This document shows positions 54,040 to 61,466 of a stretch of 64,000 nucleotides of DNA, one piece after another. Location: NCBI GenBank assembly GCA_963735065.1, contig CAVTJL010000001.1, forward strand, positions 1,426,001-1,490,000. Direction: 5' to 3'. The position numbers and the translations under genes were made by a program. The notes below the pieces were generated by a model. That model was not told the DNA's origin, searched no databases, and was given only the letters and a program-made list of their open reading frames with translations. This DNA comes from CAVTJL01 sp963735065 (lineage in GTDB: Bacteria > Pseudomonadota > Alphaproteobacteria > Geminicoccales > Geminicoccaceae). How positions within the stretch are numbered: position 1 is the stretch's first letter; every line of letters begins with the position of its first letter.

Positions 54040-55065
54040 CTACTCCGCGGCCACGGCCGTCGCGGTGTCGCGCGCCAGCTTCTTCTTCTGCGCCTCGACG
54101 TCGATGCCGTAGAGACGGGCGGCGTTGAGGCCCAGAATCTTGCGCTTCGTCTCGAGGTCGAGGGTGACACCCTTGTCGCGCTGGATCTCGTCCGGCAGCT
54201 CGTGCGCCATGAACTGCTCGATGATCCAGTTGGGCGTCCAGATGCCGTAGTCGCTGCCGTAGAGCAGCCGGTCGGGGCCCATCCAGAACAGCAGCTCCGA
54301 GATCACGTGGTTGAAGTAGTCCTTGCGGCTGTGGATGAAGGGGATCGCCACGGCGAGGCCGGCATAGACGTTGGGCTCCTGCACGGCGATCCAGCAGAAA
54401 TCGTCGAGCCGCGGCAGCCCACAATGCTCGACGATGAAGTTGAGCTCGGGGAAGTTGGTGGCGGCGCCGTCCACGTCGGCCACGTCGAACGCGTCGCGGT
54501 CGAGCGGCAGGATCGTCGGGCCCTTGTGGACGTGGATATTCTTGATGCCGAGCTTCTGGGATTCCTCGAGATAGCGCTCGGCCCAGGCGTCGGTGAGCTT
54601 CCAGCCGCGGCTGGCGCCGTTCCACTCGGCCGTATAGAGCTTCACGCCGGTGATCTTGTGGGTCTCGACCATCTGGCGCAGCGCGTCGAGCCCGGCCTCG
54701 CCATCGCGTGGATCCCACGCACCGTTCAGGATGAAGCGGTCCGGATGCTGCTTCTTGACGACGGCGTTCTGCTCGATCGTGTTGAAGCCGGTCTTGTAGA
54801 ACTCCTTGAGGTAGGTCGACTGGAGGATCGCCATGTCGTCCTGGCCCTGCACGAAGAGGTCGTCGTACATGGCCTCCGGCCCGTATTTGTCGAACTTCTC
54901 CTTGGGCCAGACGCGATCCTTGGGACTAAGCGCCGAATGGTAGCCATAAAAGCAGTCGATGAACTGTTGGCCATGCTTGTTCTTGATATTGCCTGGGCTC
55001 GCATCCCAGCAATGGACGTGCCCGTCGATGACGAAAATCTCGTCGCCGCCTGCCGTCTTGTACAT
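54040..55065 (-). CDS. Amidohydrolase_2 family protein of the monooxygenase operon
   Basis: This 341-residue TIM-barrel metal hydrolase has the HxH metal motif in DGHVHCWDA near residue 17, NIHVHKGPT, FIVEHCGLPR, and the late Asp in LLYGSDYGIW. Homologues of this class sit next to the coupling-protein gene in actinobacterial mim/prm clusters and are needed or helpful for activity, though their chemistry is unclear. It may not act on the hydrocarbon at all. Separated from the coupling-protein gene by 93 bases, and from the DUF59 gene by 5. Confidence 0.88.
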   Translation of the reverse strand: MYKTAGGDEIFVIDGHVHCWDASPGNIKNKHGQQFIDCFYGYHSALSPKDRVWPKEKFDKYGPEAMYDDLFVQGQDDMAILQSTYLKEFYKTGFNTIEQNAVVKKQHPDRFILNGAWDPRDGEAGLDALRQMVETHKITGVKLYTAEWNGASRGWKLTDAWAERYLEESQKLGIKNIHVHKGPTILPLDRDAFDVADVDGAATNFPELNFIVEHCGLPRLDDFCWIAVQEPNVYAGLAVAIPFIHSRKDYFNHVISELLFWMGPDRLLYGSDYGIWTPNWIIEQFMAHELPDEIQRDKGVTLDLETKRKILGLNAARLYGIDVEAQKKKLARDTATAVAAE

Positions 55066-55158
55066 GTCCTGCCTCCGCCGCGTTGATGTTGCGCTTGAAG
55101 TCGGTTGAAAGGTCCGCCGGCCGCGGGGGGAGAGGTGGCGGCCGGCGGGGGAAAAGCC

Positions 55159-55515
55159 CTATTCGTAGGCCATCGCCTCTTCCATGTCACCGAAGAGGAC
55201 GACCGTGTCGTCGTCGACCATGACCATGCGGCCATAGTGGGTCGAGGTGGAGATCTCGAAGAGATAGGGCGTCATCTCGCGCCCCAGCGCCTCGCTGATC
55301 TCGTCCATCTTGAACTCGATCTTGCCCTCGCCGTCGATGCGGATCATCGCCGGCATGTAGGTCACCTTGATGCCCGGCTTCTGCTCCATCACCTCGGCGA
55401 TGCAGCGCGCCTCCACGCTGTCGTTCATCGTCACACCGCACTGGTGCGAGATCGTGCCCTCGAACTTGAGCTCGTTCATGGGCTTGAAGATGTTGAACTC
55501 CTGGGCGGTGCTCAT
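55159..55515 (-). CDS. mimD: Monooxygenase coupling (effector) protein, MmoB/DmpM family
   Basis: This 118-residue cofactor-free protein docks on the hydroxylase and gates oxygen and electron use. Family features are CGVTMNDSVEARCIAEVM, GIKVTYMPAMIRIDGEGKIEF in two pieces, and GREMTPYLFEISTSTHYGRM. Length and position (after the small hydroxylase subunit) match MimD/PrmD. The start at ATG 55515 has an AGGGGAAAG site upstream. Confidence 0.93.
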   Translation of the reverse strand: MSTAQEFNIFKPMNELKFEGTISHQCGVTMNDSVEARCIAEVMEQKPGIKVTYMPAMIRIDGEGKIEFKMDEISEALGREMTPYLFEISTSTHYGRMVMVDDDTVVLFGDMEEAMAYE

Positions 55516-55541
55516 GCTCGCTTTCCCCTGGCTTCGTTGTC

Positions 55542-56631
55542 TCAGGCGGCCGGTGCCGTGGCCGGAACCTTGATGCCGATCTCCTGGCAGATCGCGGCCA
55601 GGCGGTTGGCGGCCGAGGCCATGGCCTCCGGGAACTGGGCCACCTTCACGCGAGGCAGCGACCAGATCGGCTGGAGCTGGGCCGCCGCCTTCGAGGCGAG
55701 GCTCCCATGCTTCTTGAGCCAGCCCTCCATCACGGCGCGGTTCGCCTTGCCGTGCGACGGGTCCTCGGCCAGCATGTGAAAGAGCTCCACCGTGTTGGCG
55801 AGGTTCTGCTCGTAGTCGGCCTCGGCCGCCGAGACGACGGTGGGTGTCACGAAGTCGTTCTGCGCTGCCGCCGCCTGCATGATGAAGCCGCTGCGGAAGA
55901 GCTCGGCCACCAGCGGCTCGAAGACGACATTCGTCGCAAAGTACTGCTCGAGATAGTCGTCGGCTCCGAGGATGCTCTCGACCGCCTCGCGCGTGCCCTG
56001 CCAGATCGGGTCCTCGACCCAGTGCTTCTTGCCGGCCTCGGCATCGAGCGCCTCGATGTCGAGGCCGATCTCGCCCAAGATAAAGGGTAAGATCCTGGGA
56101 GAAGCGCAGCTTGTAGGACGAGTTGGTGAGCGTCGCGTTGTTGACCATCTGGGTGTAGCCGTAGCGCTGCGCGTGCATCAGCGCCTTGCCCAGCCCGTAC
56201 TCGGCATGCTTGTAGGCACCCAGATGGTCCTGCAGCACCTTGACCCAGCGCGGATCGAAGCGCTTCGGAGCGCCGCTGGCCCGCGCATTGTCGACGACGT
56301 TCTTGAGCATGCCCTCGATCGTCGACTGGCGCTGATAGTGGGTGCGCTCCCACTCCTGGTCGGGTGCGCGGAACTTGTGCCAGTCCGAGCTTTTGAGCTT
56401 CGTCCAGTCCTTGGAGTAGGTGGGCGTGCCGTCGGCAAACGAGATGATCCAGTTCTGGAGCAGATAGCGCTCCGGATCCGGCTGCACGTCGACCGTCATG
56501 TCCTCGTAGTGGGTGGCCTTGCGGCCCTTGGGCTCGAAATAGTTGTACTTGCGGCTGTCCCAGCCTGGGAAATGCTTGGAGCCGGCGGCGCCTGAGACGA
56601 CCGCGTCCTGTTCTTGCACTTGGCCTTCCAT
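55542..56631 (-). pseudogene. mimC: Di-iron monooxygenase hydroxylase small (beta) subunit, frameshifted as sequenced
   Basis: The frame from ATG 56631 (MEGQVQEQ, then KHFPGWDSRKYNYFEPKGRK and ATHYEDMTVDVQPDPERYLL) runs to LRFSQDLTLYLG. The next frame continues GEIGLDIEALDAEAGKKHWVE to the end (ICQEIGIKVPATAPAA). Removing one base from the GGG run (CCC at 56074-56076 on the plus strand) rejoins them as LYLGEIGLD and gives about 362 residues, normal for MimC/PrmC. The subunit supports the large subunit and has no metal site. All other operon genes are intact, so a sequencing insertion is more likely than loss of function. Confidence 0.9.
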
Positions 56632-56657
56632 CGCGAAACCTCCCTTGGGATTGCGGT

Positions 56658-57713
56658 TCAGCGTAGCGCTGGGGTGAACTTGTCGAAGTGGATGTGCTCG
56701 GGCTCGAGGCCGGCCATCTGCAGGACCGGCAAGGTCGCATCGATCATCGGCGGCGGCCCGCAGCTGTAGGCGTCGGCCGTCTCGAGGTCGGCCAGCTCCT
56801 TGAGATGCGCGCGCAGGACGTCGTGAACGAAGCCCTGCTCGCCCGCCCAGGCGTCGCCCTCCTCGAGCGCCGAGAGGGCGGGGATGAACCGGAAGTCCTC
56901 GAGCCGCTGCGTCAGCGCCTCGAAGCGGTCCTGCCAGAAAAGATCCTGCGGTCGGCGGGCCCCGTAGAAAAAGCGGATGGGCCTCGTCGGATCGGCCTCG
57001 ATCTGGTCGCCCAGGATCGACCACAGGGGCGACATGCCGGACCCGCCGCCGATCAGCAGCATGGGTCCGCTCCGCCCCTCGCGGCGAAAACAGGTGCCGT
57101 AGGGCCCGCGCAGCTCGAGCGCGGTGCCCACCTCGAGCCCCCCGTCGAGCAGCGAGGAGAAGGCGCCCTCGGGATAGCGCTTGATGATGAACTCGAGCTC
57201 GCTTCCCTCGCTCGGCGCATTGGCCATCGAGAAGGAGCGGGTGAGGTCCCGGTCCGGCACGGTGATGTCGACATACTGCCCGGCATGGAAGCGGAGCGGC
57301 TGGTCGATCGCCACCACCAGGCGGCGGATGTCGTGGGTCAGGGCCTCGACGGCGGTGATGCGGCCCGCATAGTCCTTGACCGGGATCGAGTGCTTGAGCA
57401 GCTCCTCGTCGAAGTTCAAAAGCTCGACCTCGAGGTCGCTGAAGGCGAGCGTCCGGCAGAGCAGCACGTGGTTGCTCTCGCGCTCCATGTCGGACAGCGC
57501 GAAGGTCGAGTATTTCTTGAGCTCGATGTCGCCGTCGAGAAGCAGGGACTTGCAGGAGGCGCACTGGCCCTCCTTGCAGCCGTGCATCAGGGCGATGCCC
57601 TGGCGGAAGGCGGCCTCGAGCACGGTCTCGCCTTCCTCGACCTCCATCTCGATGCCGACCGGCTCCAGCCGTACCGTGTGGACGGCCGGCTTGGTCTTGA
57701 GGTTGCTGGCCAT
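56658..57713 (-). CDS. mimB: Monooxygenase reductase component (2Fe-2S, FAD, NADH)
   Basis: This 351-residue reductase moves electrons from NADH to the hydroxylase. The N-terminal plant-type 2Fe-2S ferredoxin has Cys46, Cys51, Cys54 and Cys86. The FAD site is RSFS (159-162), and the NAD site starts LLIGGGSGMSPLWSIL, followed by YSCGPPPMID. Start ATG 57713 gives the usual ferredoxin N-terminus. It lies between the large and small hydroxylase subunit genes, the gene order of mim and prm clusters rather than that of soluble methane monooxygenase. Confidence 0.94.
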   Translation of the reverse strand: MASNLKTKPAVHTVRLEPVGIEMEVEEGETVLEAAFRQGIALMHGCKEGQCASCKSLLLDGDIELKKYSTFALSDMERESNHVLLCRTLAFSDLEVELLNFDEELLKHSIPVKDYAGRITAVEALTHDIRRLVVAIDQPLRFHAGQYVDITVPDRDLTRSFSMANAPSEGSELEFIIKRYPEGAFSSLLDGGLEVGTALELRGPYGTCFRREGRSGPMLLIGGGSGMSPLWSILGDQIEADPTRPIRFFYGARRPQDLFWQDRFEALTQRLEDFRFIPALSALEEGDAWAGEQGFVHDVLRAHLKELADLETADAYSCGPPPMIDATLPVLQMAGLEPEHIHFDKFTPALR

Positions 57714-57808
57714 GGGAGCGCACACCTCCGTCCGATGCCGCGAGCGGCGCCGGTGGTCGTTCCGTTGCGGGAGAGGTAGCGGGGCCGGAGGACCGGCCCC
57801 GCCGCTCG

Positions 57809-59476
57809 TCAGTTGCAGGGCTTGATCGTGTAGCCCTTGCGGTACTCGTCGATGTGCGTCGCCCGCTGCTCCGGCGTCATCTCCCGGAGATTGATGATCG
57901 GGCTCTGGATCGTGTAGCCACGCACATGGTCGAGGGTCCACATGTCCTTCTCCTCGAAGGACAGATGCGGCTGGGCGATCAGCGTCTTGCCGTCCGGCCG
58001 GACGAAGCCCATGTCCTTGATCGCGTCCGCCAGGTCCCAGCCGTGATAGACCTCCTCCCACTGGCGCCGGCCGCTGAAGCGGCCCATCGCCGGCGTCGGG
58101 CGGCCCTTGTACTCGGCGGCGAACGCCTCCTTGTGGGTCCAGCGGTCGATCTCGTGACCGTAGGTGTAGAGCTGGCCGTCGACCTCGTCGACCTGCATGT
58201 CCTCGCGGATCAGGCAGGGCACCAGGTTGGACCAGCAGCGGTGCGGGTAGACATAGCCGGTGTCGGCGAAGGTGATGGGCGTGCTGCCGGGCTTGCTGAG
58301 CTTGCGGTACCACTCCCACCAGTTGCCGTACTCGTTGTACCAGCCCGGATACTTGGCCTCGAACCACTCGAAGTCGCGCTCGTCCAGCGGGTCGATGCGC
58401 CAGAAGTTGGCCCACCAGCCGGCCGAGAAGAACTGCGCCACCTTGTGCACATAGCCCTTCTTGACGATCCGGTCCCACGCCTCGGCCACGTCGTCGTGGT
58501 GGATCTTGATCCCGTACTTCTCGAGCGGGAGCATGTAGGTGCGGTAGTAGTCCTCATAGATCCACCGATGCCACAGCTCGGCGTAGCTCTCTTTCTTCTT
58601 GTCCCTGTTCTTGGTGCCGTACTCGACGATCGTGCCGATCGCGGCGTCGACGATCCCGTGATTTTGCCAGAAGGCATAGCGGATGTCGCGCTCGAGCAGC
58701 AGATGGTTGTCGGGATTGTTGAGGATCGACATCAAGAGCGAGTGGCCGTTGCCGATGTGGCGCGACTCGTCCGACTGCACCGACAGGAAGACGGTGGGCA
58801 GCGCATAGTCGCCGTTGCGCGCGGCCTCCGACGGCATGGCCACGAAAAGCGTGTTGGTGAACGCCGTCTCGGCCACGACCTGGAGATAGACATTGGCCGC
58901 CGTGATGGCGTCGCCGGTGATGAAGCCCTCGCCGAACTGGCGGCCGATCGTCGTGGCGTAGCACTTGCCGAACGCCGCCTCGGTGATATCGAACCCGGCC
59001 GGGTCGATATAGTTCTCCATGTACCACTTCTTGAGGTTCATCTGGATCGTCGAGTGCCGGAACTCGTCGATCATCTGCATCGTGAAGCCGGTGCGCAGGT
59101 CGTCGCCCGGCGCCAGGCGCCCGAGCATCGCCATCGACCGCGCGGCCGAGATCTCGGGGAAGGGGATGATGGCCAGGAACAGCTTCATCCACTCGACCCA
59201 GCGCGGCTGCACATTGCTGAACATGTCGCCGCGCAGTGCCGCATCGAGGGCGCCGTAGACGCGATTGTCCTTCTCTTCCTGCATCGGGAAGTAGGAGCGA
59301 AGAACCTGCTTCATCGGGTCCTTCGGCGCCTTCGAGATCTTGTAGTCGGTGGGGAAGGTCATCGCCTCCTGGACATAGGATGGCGTCCAGCCGAGATCGG
59401 CGATGCGGCGCGCGGCCTCGCCGACGCTGATGCCCTTCTGTTTGGTGATCTTGTTCAGTGAGAGAGCGCTCGACAT
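57809..59476 (-). CDS. mimA: Di-iron monooxygenase hydroxylase large (alpha) subunit, propane/phenol type
   Basis: This 555-residue catalytic subunit activates O2 to hydroxylate alkanes, ketones or phenols. All six iron ligands are visible: Glu108, Glu138, His141, Glu203, Glu237, His240, each exactly six less than in MmoX of Methylococcus. The conserved Thr207 matches MmoX Thr213. Gln145 stands where MmoX has Cys151, as in toluene and phenol enzymes. ATG 59476 has GGGAG 6 bases upstream; the 59500 start is rejected. It is the first operon gene, with a 200-base leader and a sigma-54 promoter. Propane, acetone or phenol are likely substrates, inferred from mim/prm likeness. Confidence 0.94.
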   Translation of the reverse strand: MSSALSLNKITKQKGISVGEAARRIADLGWTPSYVQEAMTFPTDYKISKAPKDPMKQVLRSYFPMQEEKDNRVYGALDAALRGDMFSNVQPRWVEWMKLFLAIIPFPEISAARSMAMLGRLAPGDDLRTGFTMQMIDEFRHSTIQMNLKKWYMENYIDPAGFDITEAAFGKCYATTIGRQFGEGFITGDAITAANVYLQVVAETAFTNTLFVAMPSEAARNGDYALPTVFLSVQSDESRHIGNGHSLLMSILNNPDNHLLLERDIRYAFWQNHGIVDAAIGTIVEYGTKNRDKKKESYAELWHRWIYEDYYRTYMLPLEKYGIKIHHDDVAEAWDRIVKKGYVHKVAQFFSAGWWANFWRIDPLDERDFEWFEAKYPGWYNEYGNWWEWYRKLSKPGSTPITFADTGYVYPHRCWSNLVPCLIREDMQVDEVDGQLYTYGHEIDRWTHKEAFAAEYKGRPTPAMGRFSGRRQWEEVYHGWDLADAIKDMGFVRPDGKTLIAQPHLSFEEKDMWTLDHVRGYTIQSPIINLREMTPEQRATHIDEYRKGYTIKPCN

Positions 59477-59686
59477 TCCATTCTCCCTGTGCCGTTCCAA
59501 GACGGGCTGGGTTCGGAATGACCGGTGGGATCTCCGGTCAGCTCGCTCGGGGATCAGGCGATGACGTCGCCCCGGGGATCGTCGATCCCCAAAGGGCCTG
59601 GATACTCCGCCGCGCCATGGTCAGCGCCTGCCTCCCCGGAAGAAGCCCGCATCGCTCGTCCGGCGATGCTTGGTAACATGGGCTAT

Positions 59687-59704
59687 AAAGCAAGGTTCGT
59701 GCCA
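59687..59704 (-). promoter_or_regulatory. Sigma-54 promoter of the monooxygenase operon
   Basis: Reading on the minus strand, TGGCACG-AACC-TTGCTTT matches the -24/-12 consensus at every key base. Transcription should start near 59676, leaving a leader of about 200 bases before mimA. A short perfect stem, GGGGATC-GTC-GATCCCC (59574-59590), lies in that leader. Confidence 0.88.
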
Positions 59705-59775
59705 GACAGATGAAATACGCAATCACCGGCTGCGCACGCGATATTTTGAGTGATCCTGTCGTTCTTTCTCCTCGT

Positions 59776-59826
59776 CTGTCCCAGTCTGCGACAGGTCCAT
59801 GTCTCATGTGTCCCATTCTGGGACAG
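59776..59826. promoter_or_regulatory. Paired activator-binding repeats upstream of mimA
   Basis: Two 19-bp inverted repeats lie 32 bp apart centre to centre: CTGTCCCAGTCTGCGACAG (59776-59794) and GTGTCCCATTCTGGGACAG (59808-59826). Their centres are about 110 and 140 bases upstream of the predicted start of transcription, where sigma-54 activators bind. Three helical turns of spacing would put two dimers on one face. Confidence 0.78.
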
Positions 59827-59841
59827 CGGACACGCCGCCGC

Positions 59842-60138
59842 TCATGAAAGGGTCGGCCCGTCGAGGCGCTCGACGATCGCCTCGAGCTTGCGGCTCAGCT
59901 CGTCGCGCTCGGCATCGAGCGCTGCCAGCGCCGCGTCCACCTTGGCCCGCAGCTGCAAAAGCTCCTCGTGCGGCCGGTGGCCGACGTCGGCGTCCGGCCG
60001 ATGCTCGCGGGCGCCGAGCTCGAGCCCGAGGCCGGCACGCCGGCTCTCGAGGCTCAGATGCTCGGCATTGATCGCGATGAGGCGCTCGACGATGGCCTTC
60101 CTTGCGGCCATCAGCACCTCGAACGCATCCTCGCTCAT
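59842..60138 (-). CDS. Small coiled-coil protein downstream of the alcohol dehydrogenase
   Basis: This 98-residue protein of unknown family is almost wholly helical: an N-terminal helix (FEVLMAARKAIVERLIAINAE), a short His/Pro-rich turn (REHRPDADVGHRPHEE), and a long helix (LQLRAKVDAALAALDAERDE, then LSRKLEAIVERLDG) with heptad spacing. It starts 42 bases after the alcohol dehydrogenase stop, so it probably belongs to the same sigma-54-driven transcript. Its stop lies 15 bases from the nearest activator repeat of the monooxygenase operon. Function cannot be assigned. Confidence 0.65.
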   Translation of the reverse strand: MSEDAFEVLMAARKAIVERLIAINAEHLSLESRRAGLGLELGAREHRPDADVGHRPHEELLQLRAKVDAALAALDAERDELSRKLEAIVERLDGPTLS

Positions 60139-60180
60139 CGTCGTGCCTCGGGTCGGGGTGGACGCGGCCTGGCCGCCGTC

Positions 60181-61224
60181 TCAGGGCACCAGCACGGCGC
60201 GCCCGCGCACCTCGCCGTGGTGCAGGTCGTGCAGCGCCTTGTTGGCGTCGGCCAGGCTGTAGGTGCGGGTCGCGAGCTTGACGAGCCCGCGGTCGGCCAG
60301 CGCCATCAGCTCGACCAGCTCGGGATAGGTGCCGACGAGGTTGCCGACGATCGTCTTCTCGGACGTGATCATGTTGATCGTCGGGATGTCGACCTTCCCG
60401 CCATAGCCGACGATGTAGTAAAAGCCGGCATTGCGGGTCATGGCGAGGCCCTTCTCGACCGCGTCGCCCTCGCCCACGAAGTCGATCACCGCCTCGGCGC
60501 CATGGCCGCCGGTGAGCGCCAGCACCTCCTCGACCTCGTCGGCCCCGGCCTTGATGCAGTGATGCGCCCCGCACTCGCGCGCGAGCTCGAGCGCCTTGTC
60601 CGAGGCGTCGATGGCGATGATCTCGGCGGCGCACAAGGCTGCCAGCACCTGGATGCCGATATGGCCGAGGCCGCCGCAGCCGATCACCGCCGCATACTCG
60701 CCCGGCAGCAGATGGCGCGAGGCCTTCTTGGCCGCCCGGTAGGCGGTGAGGCCGGCATCGGTGTAGGGCGCCACGTCCTTGGGCGCCAGGCTCTGCGGCA
60801 GCTTGATGAGCGCGCGCTCGCCGGTCAGGAGATACTCGGCATAGCCGCCATTGGCGTTGATGCCGGGAAAGCTGCTGTTGCCCGCGTGCATGTCGTCGCC
60901 GCGGCGGCAGGCGAGGCAGTGGCCGCTCGTCACCAGCGGGTGGCAGATGACGGGATCGCCCACCTTGACGCTCTCGACGCCGTTGCCCACGGCCTCGACC
61001 CAGCCGGCGTTCTCGTGCCCCATGATGTAGGGCAGGCGCACGTCCACATGGTCGCGCCAGATGCCCTCGACGATGTGCAGGTCGGTGCGGCAGACGCCGG
61101 CACCGCCGATACGGACCACGACGTCCGTGGGCTTCTCGATCTTCGGATCGGGAACGTCCTCGTACCGGACGAACTCGGAATTCTTGAGAGTGACGTCGTA
61201 GGCGTGAAGCACGGCCGCCTTCAT
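60181..61224 (-). CDS. Zinc-dependent alcohol dehydrogenase with incomplete structural-zinc site
   Basis: This 347-residue NAD-dependent medium-chain dehydrogenase probably oxidises the alcohol made by the monooxygenase. Catalytic zinc ligands are Cys45 (GVCRTDLH) and His70-Glu71 (GHENAG); the NAD motif is VIGCGGLGHIG. The structural-zinc loop normally has four Cys (C-x2-C-x2-C-x7-C). Here the positions are Ser100, Cys103, Cys106 and Ala114 (with His113 next to it), so two ligands are missing. ATG 61224 is chosen over 61245 because MKAAVLHAYD is the family N-terminus. It has its own sigma-54 promoter 47 bases upstream. Confidence 0.92.
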   Translation of the reverse strand: MKAAVLHAYDVTLKNSEFVRYEDVPDPKIEKPTDVVVRIGGAGVCRTDLHIVEGIWRDHVDVRLPYIMGHENAGWVEAVGNGVESVKVGDPVICHPLVTSGHCLACRRGDDMHAGNSSFPGINANGGYAEYLLTGERALIKLPQSLAPKDVAPYTDAGLTAYRAAKKASRHLLPGEYAAVIGCGGLGHIGIQVLAALCAAEIIAIDASDKALELARECGAHHCIKAGADEVEEVLALTGGHGAEAVIDFVGEGDAVEKGLAMTRNAGFYYIVGYGGKVDIPTINMITSEKTIVGNLVGTYPELVELMALADRGLVKLATRTYSLADANKALHDLHHGEVRGRAVLVP

Positions 61225-61270
61225 CGTCTGACCTCCGCTGCGCATGAGCTTGCCTGATCGCAGGAAGAAG

Positions 61271-61288
61271 ACTGCAACGGGCGTGCCA
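61271..61288 (-). promoter_or_regulatory. Sigma-54 promoter of the alcohol dehydrogenase gene
   Basis: On the minus strand TGGCACG-CCCG-TTGCAGT is a near-perfect -24/-12 promoter, sharing TGGCACG and the 4-base spacer with the mimA promoter. The predicted start near 61260 leaves a leader of about 36 bases before the dehydrogenase ATG. Confidence 0.87.
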
Positions 61289-61329
61289 GCGGCCTTTCCC
61301 GGTGCTGCTCCCCGCGTCTTTCACTTTCC

Positions 61330-61382
61330 CTGTTCAGTTCTGCAACAGATGTGCGCTGAGCACCTGTTCAGATCCTGAACGC
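61330..61382. promoter_or_regulatory. Paired activator-binding repeats upstream of the alcohol dehydrogenase
   Basis: Two 19-bp repeats, CTGTTCAGTTCTGCAACAG (61330-61348) and the weaker CTGTTCAGATCCTGAACGC (61364-61382), are 34 bp apart centre to centre. They follow the same CTGTY-N9-RACAG layout as the mimA pair. The second has a perfect GTTCAG-ATC-CTGAAC core. They sit about 80 and 113 bases upstream of the predicted transcription start. Confidence 0.72.
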
Positions 61383-61414
61383 CCCGGCGCGTCCAGGCCC
61401 GCCCAGCGAAGATA

Positions 61415-61454
61415 GTTGACTAGGAAACAGGCTCGGGTTAGTTTCCTTGTCAAC
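61415..61454 (+). promoter_or_regulatory. Promoter and operator of the MarR-DUF1398 gene
   Basis: GTTGACTAGGAAAC (61415-61428) and GTTTCCTTGTCAAC (61441-61454) form a 14-bp inverted repeat with one mismatch and a 12-base spacer, ending 13 bases before the start codon. A -35-like TTGACT (61416-61421) lies inside the left arm and a -10-like TTAGTT 17 bases on. A dimer here would block the promoter, so autorepression is likely. Confidence 0.72.
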
Positions 61455-61466
61455 AAAGGAGATCCG

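Noticed and set aside
56060..56100. Programmed frameshifting in mimC
   Set aside because: There is no slippery heptamer with pseudoknot, homologues are read in one frame, and four other genes in the window show the same +1 pattern.
57809..59476. Soluble methane monooxygenase
   Set aside because: Gene order (large subunit, reductase, small subunit, coupling protein), Gln145 in place of the MmoX Cys151, and no gamma subunit or mmoD argue for the propane/phenol type.
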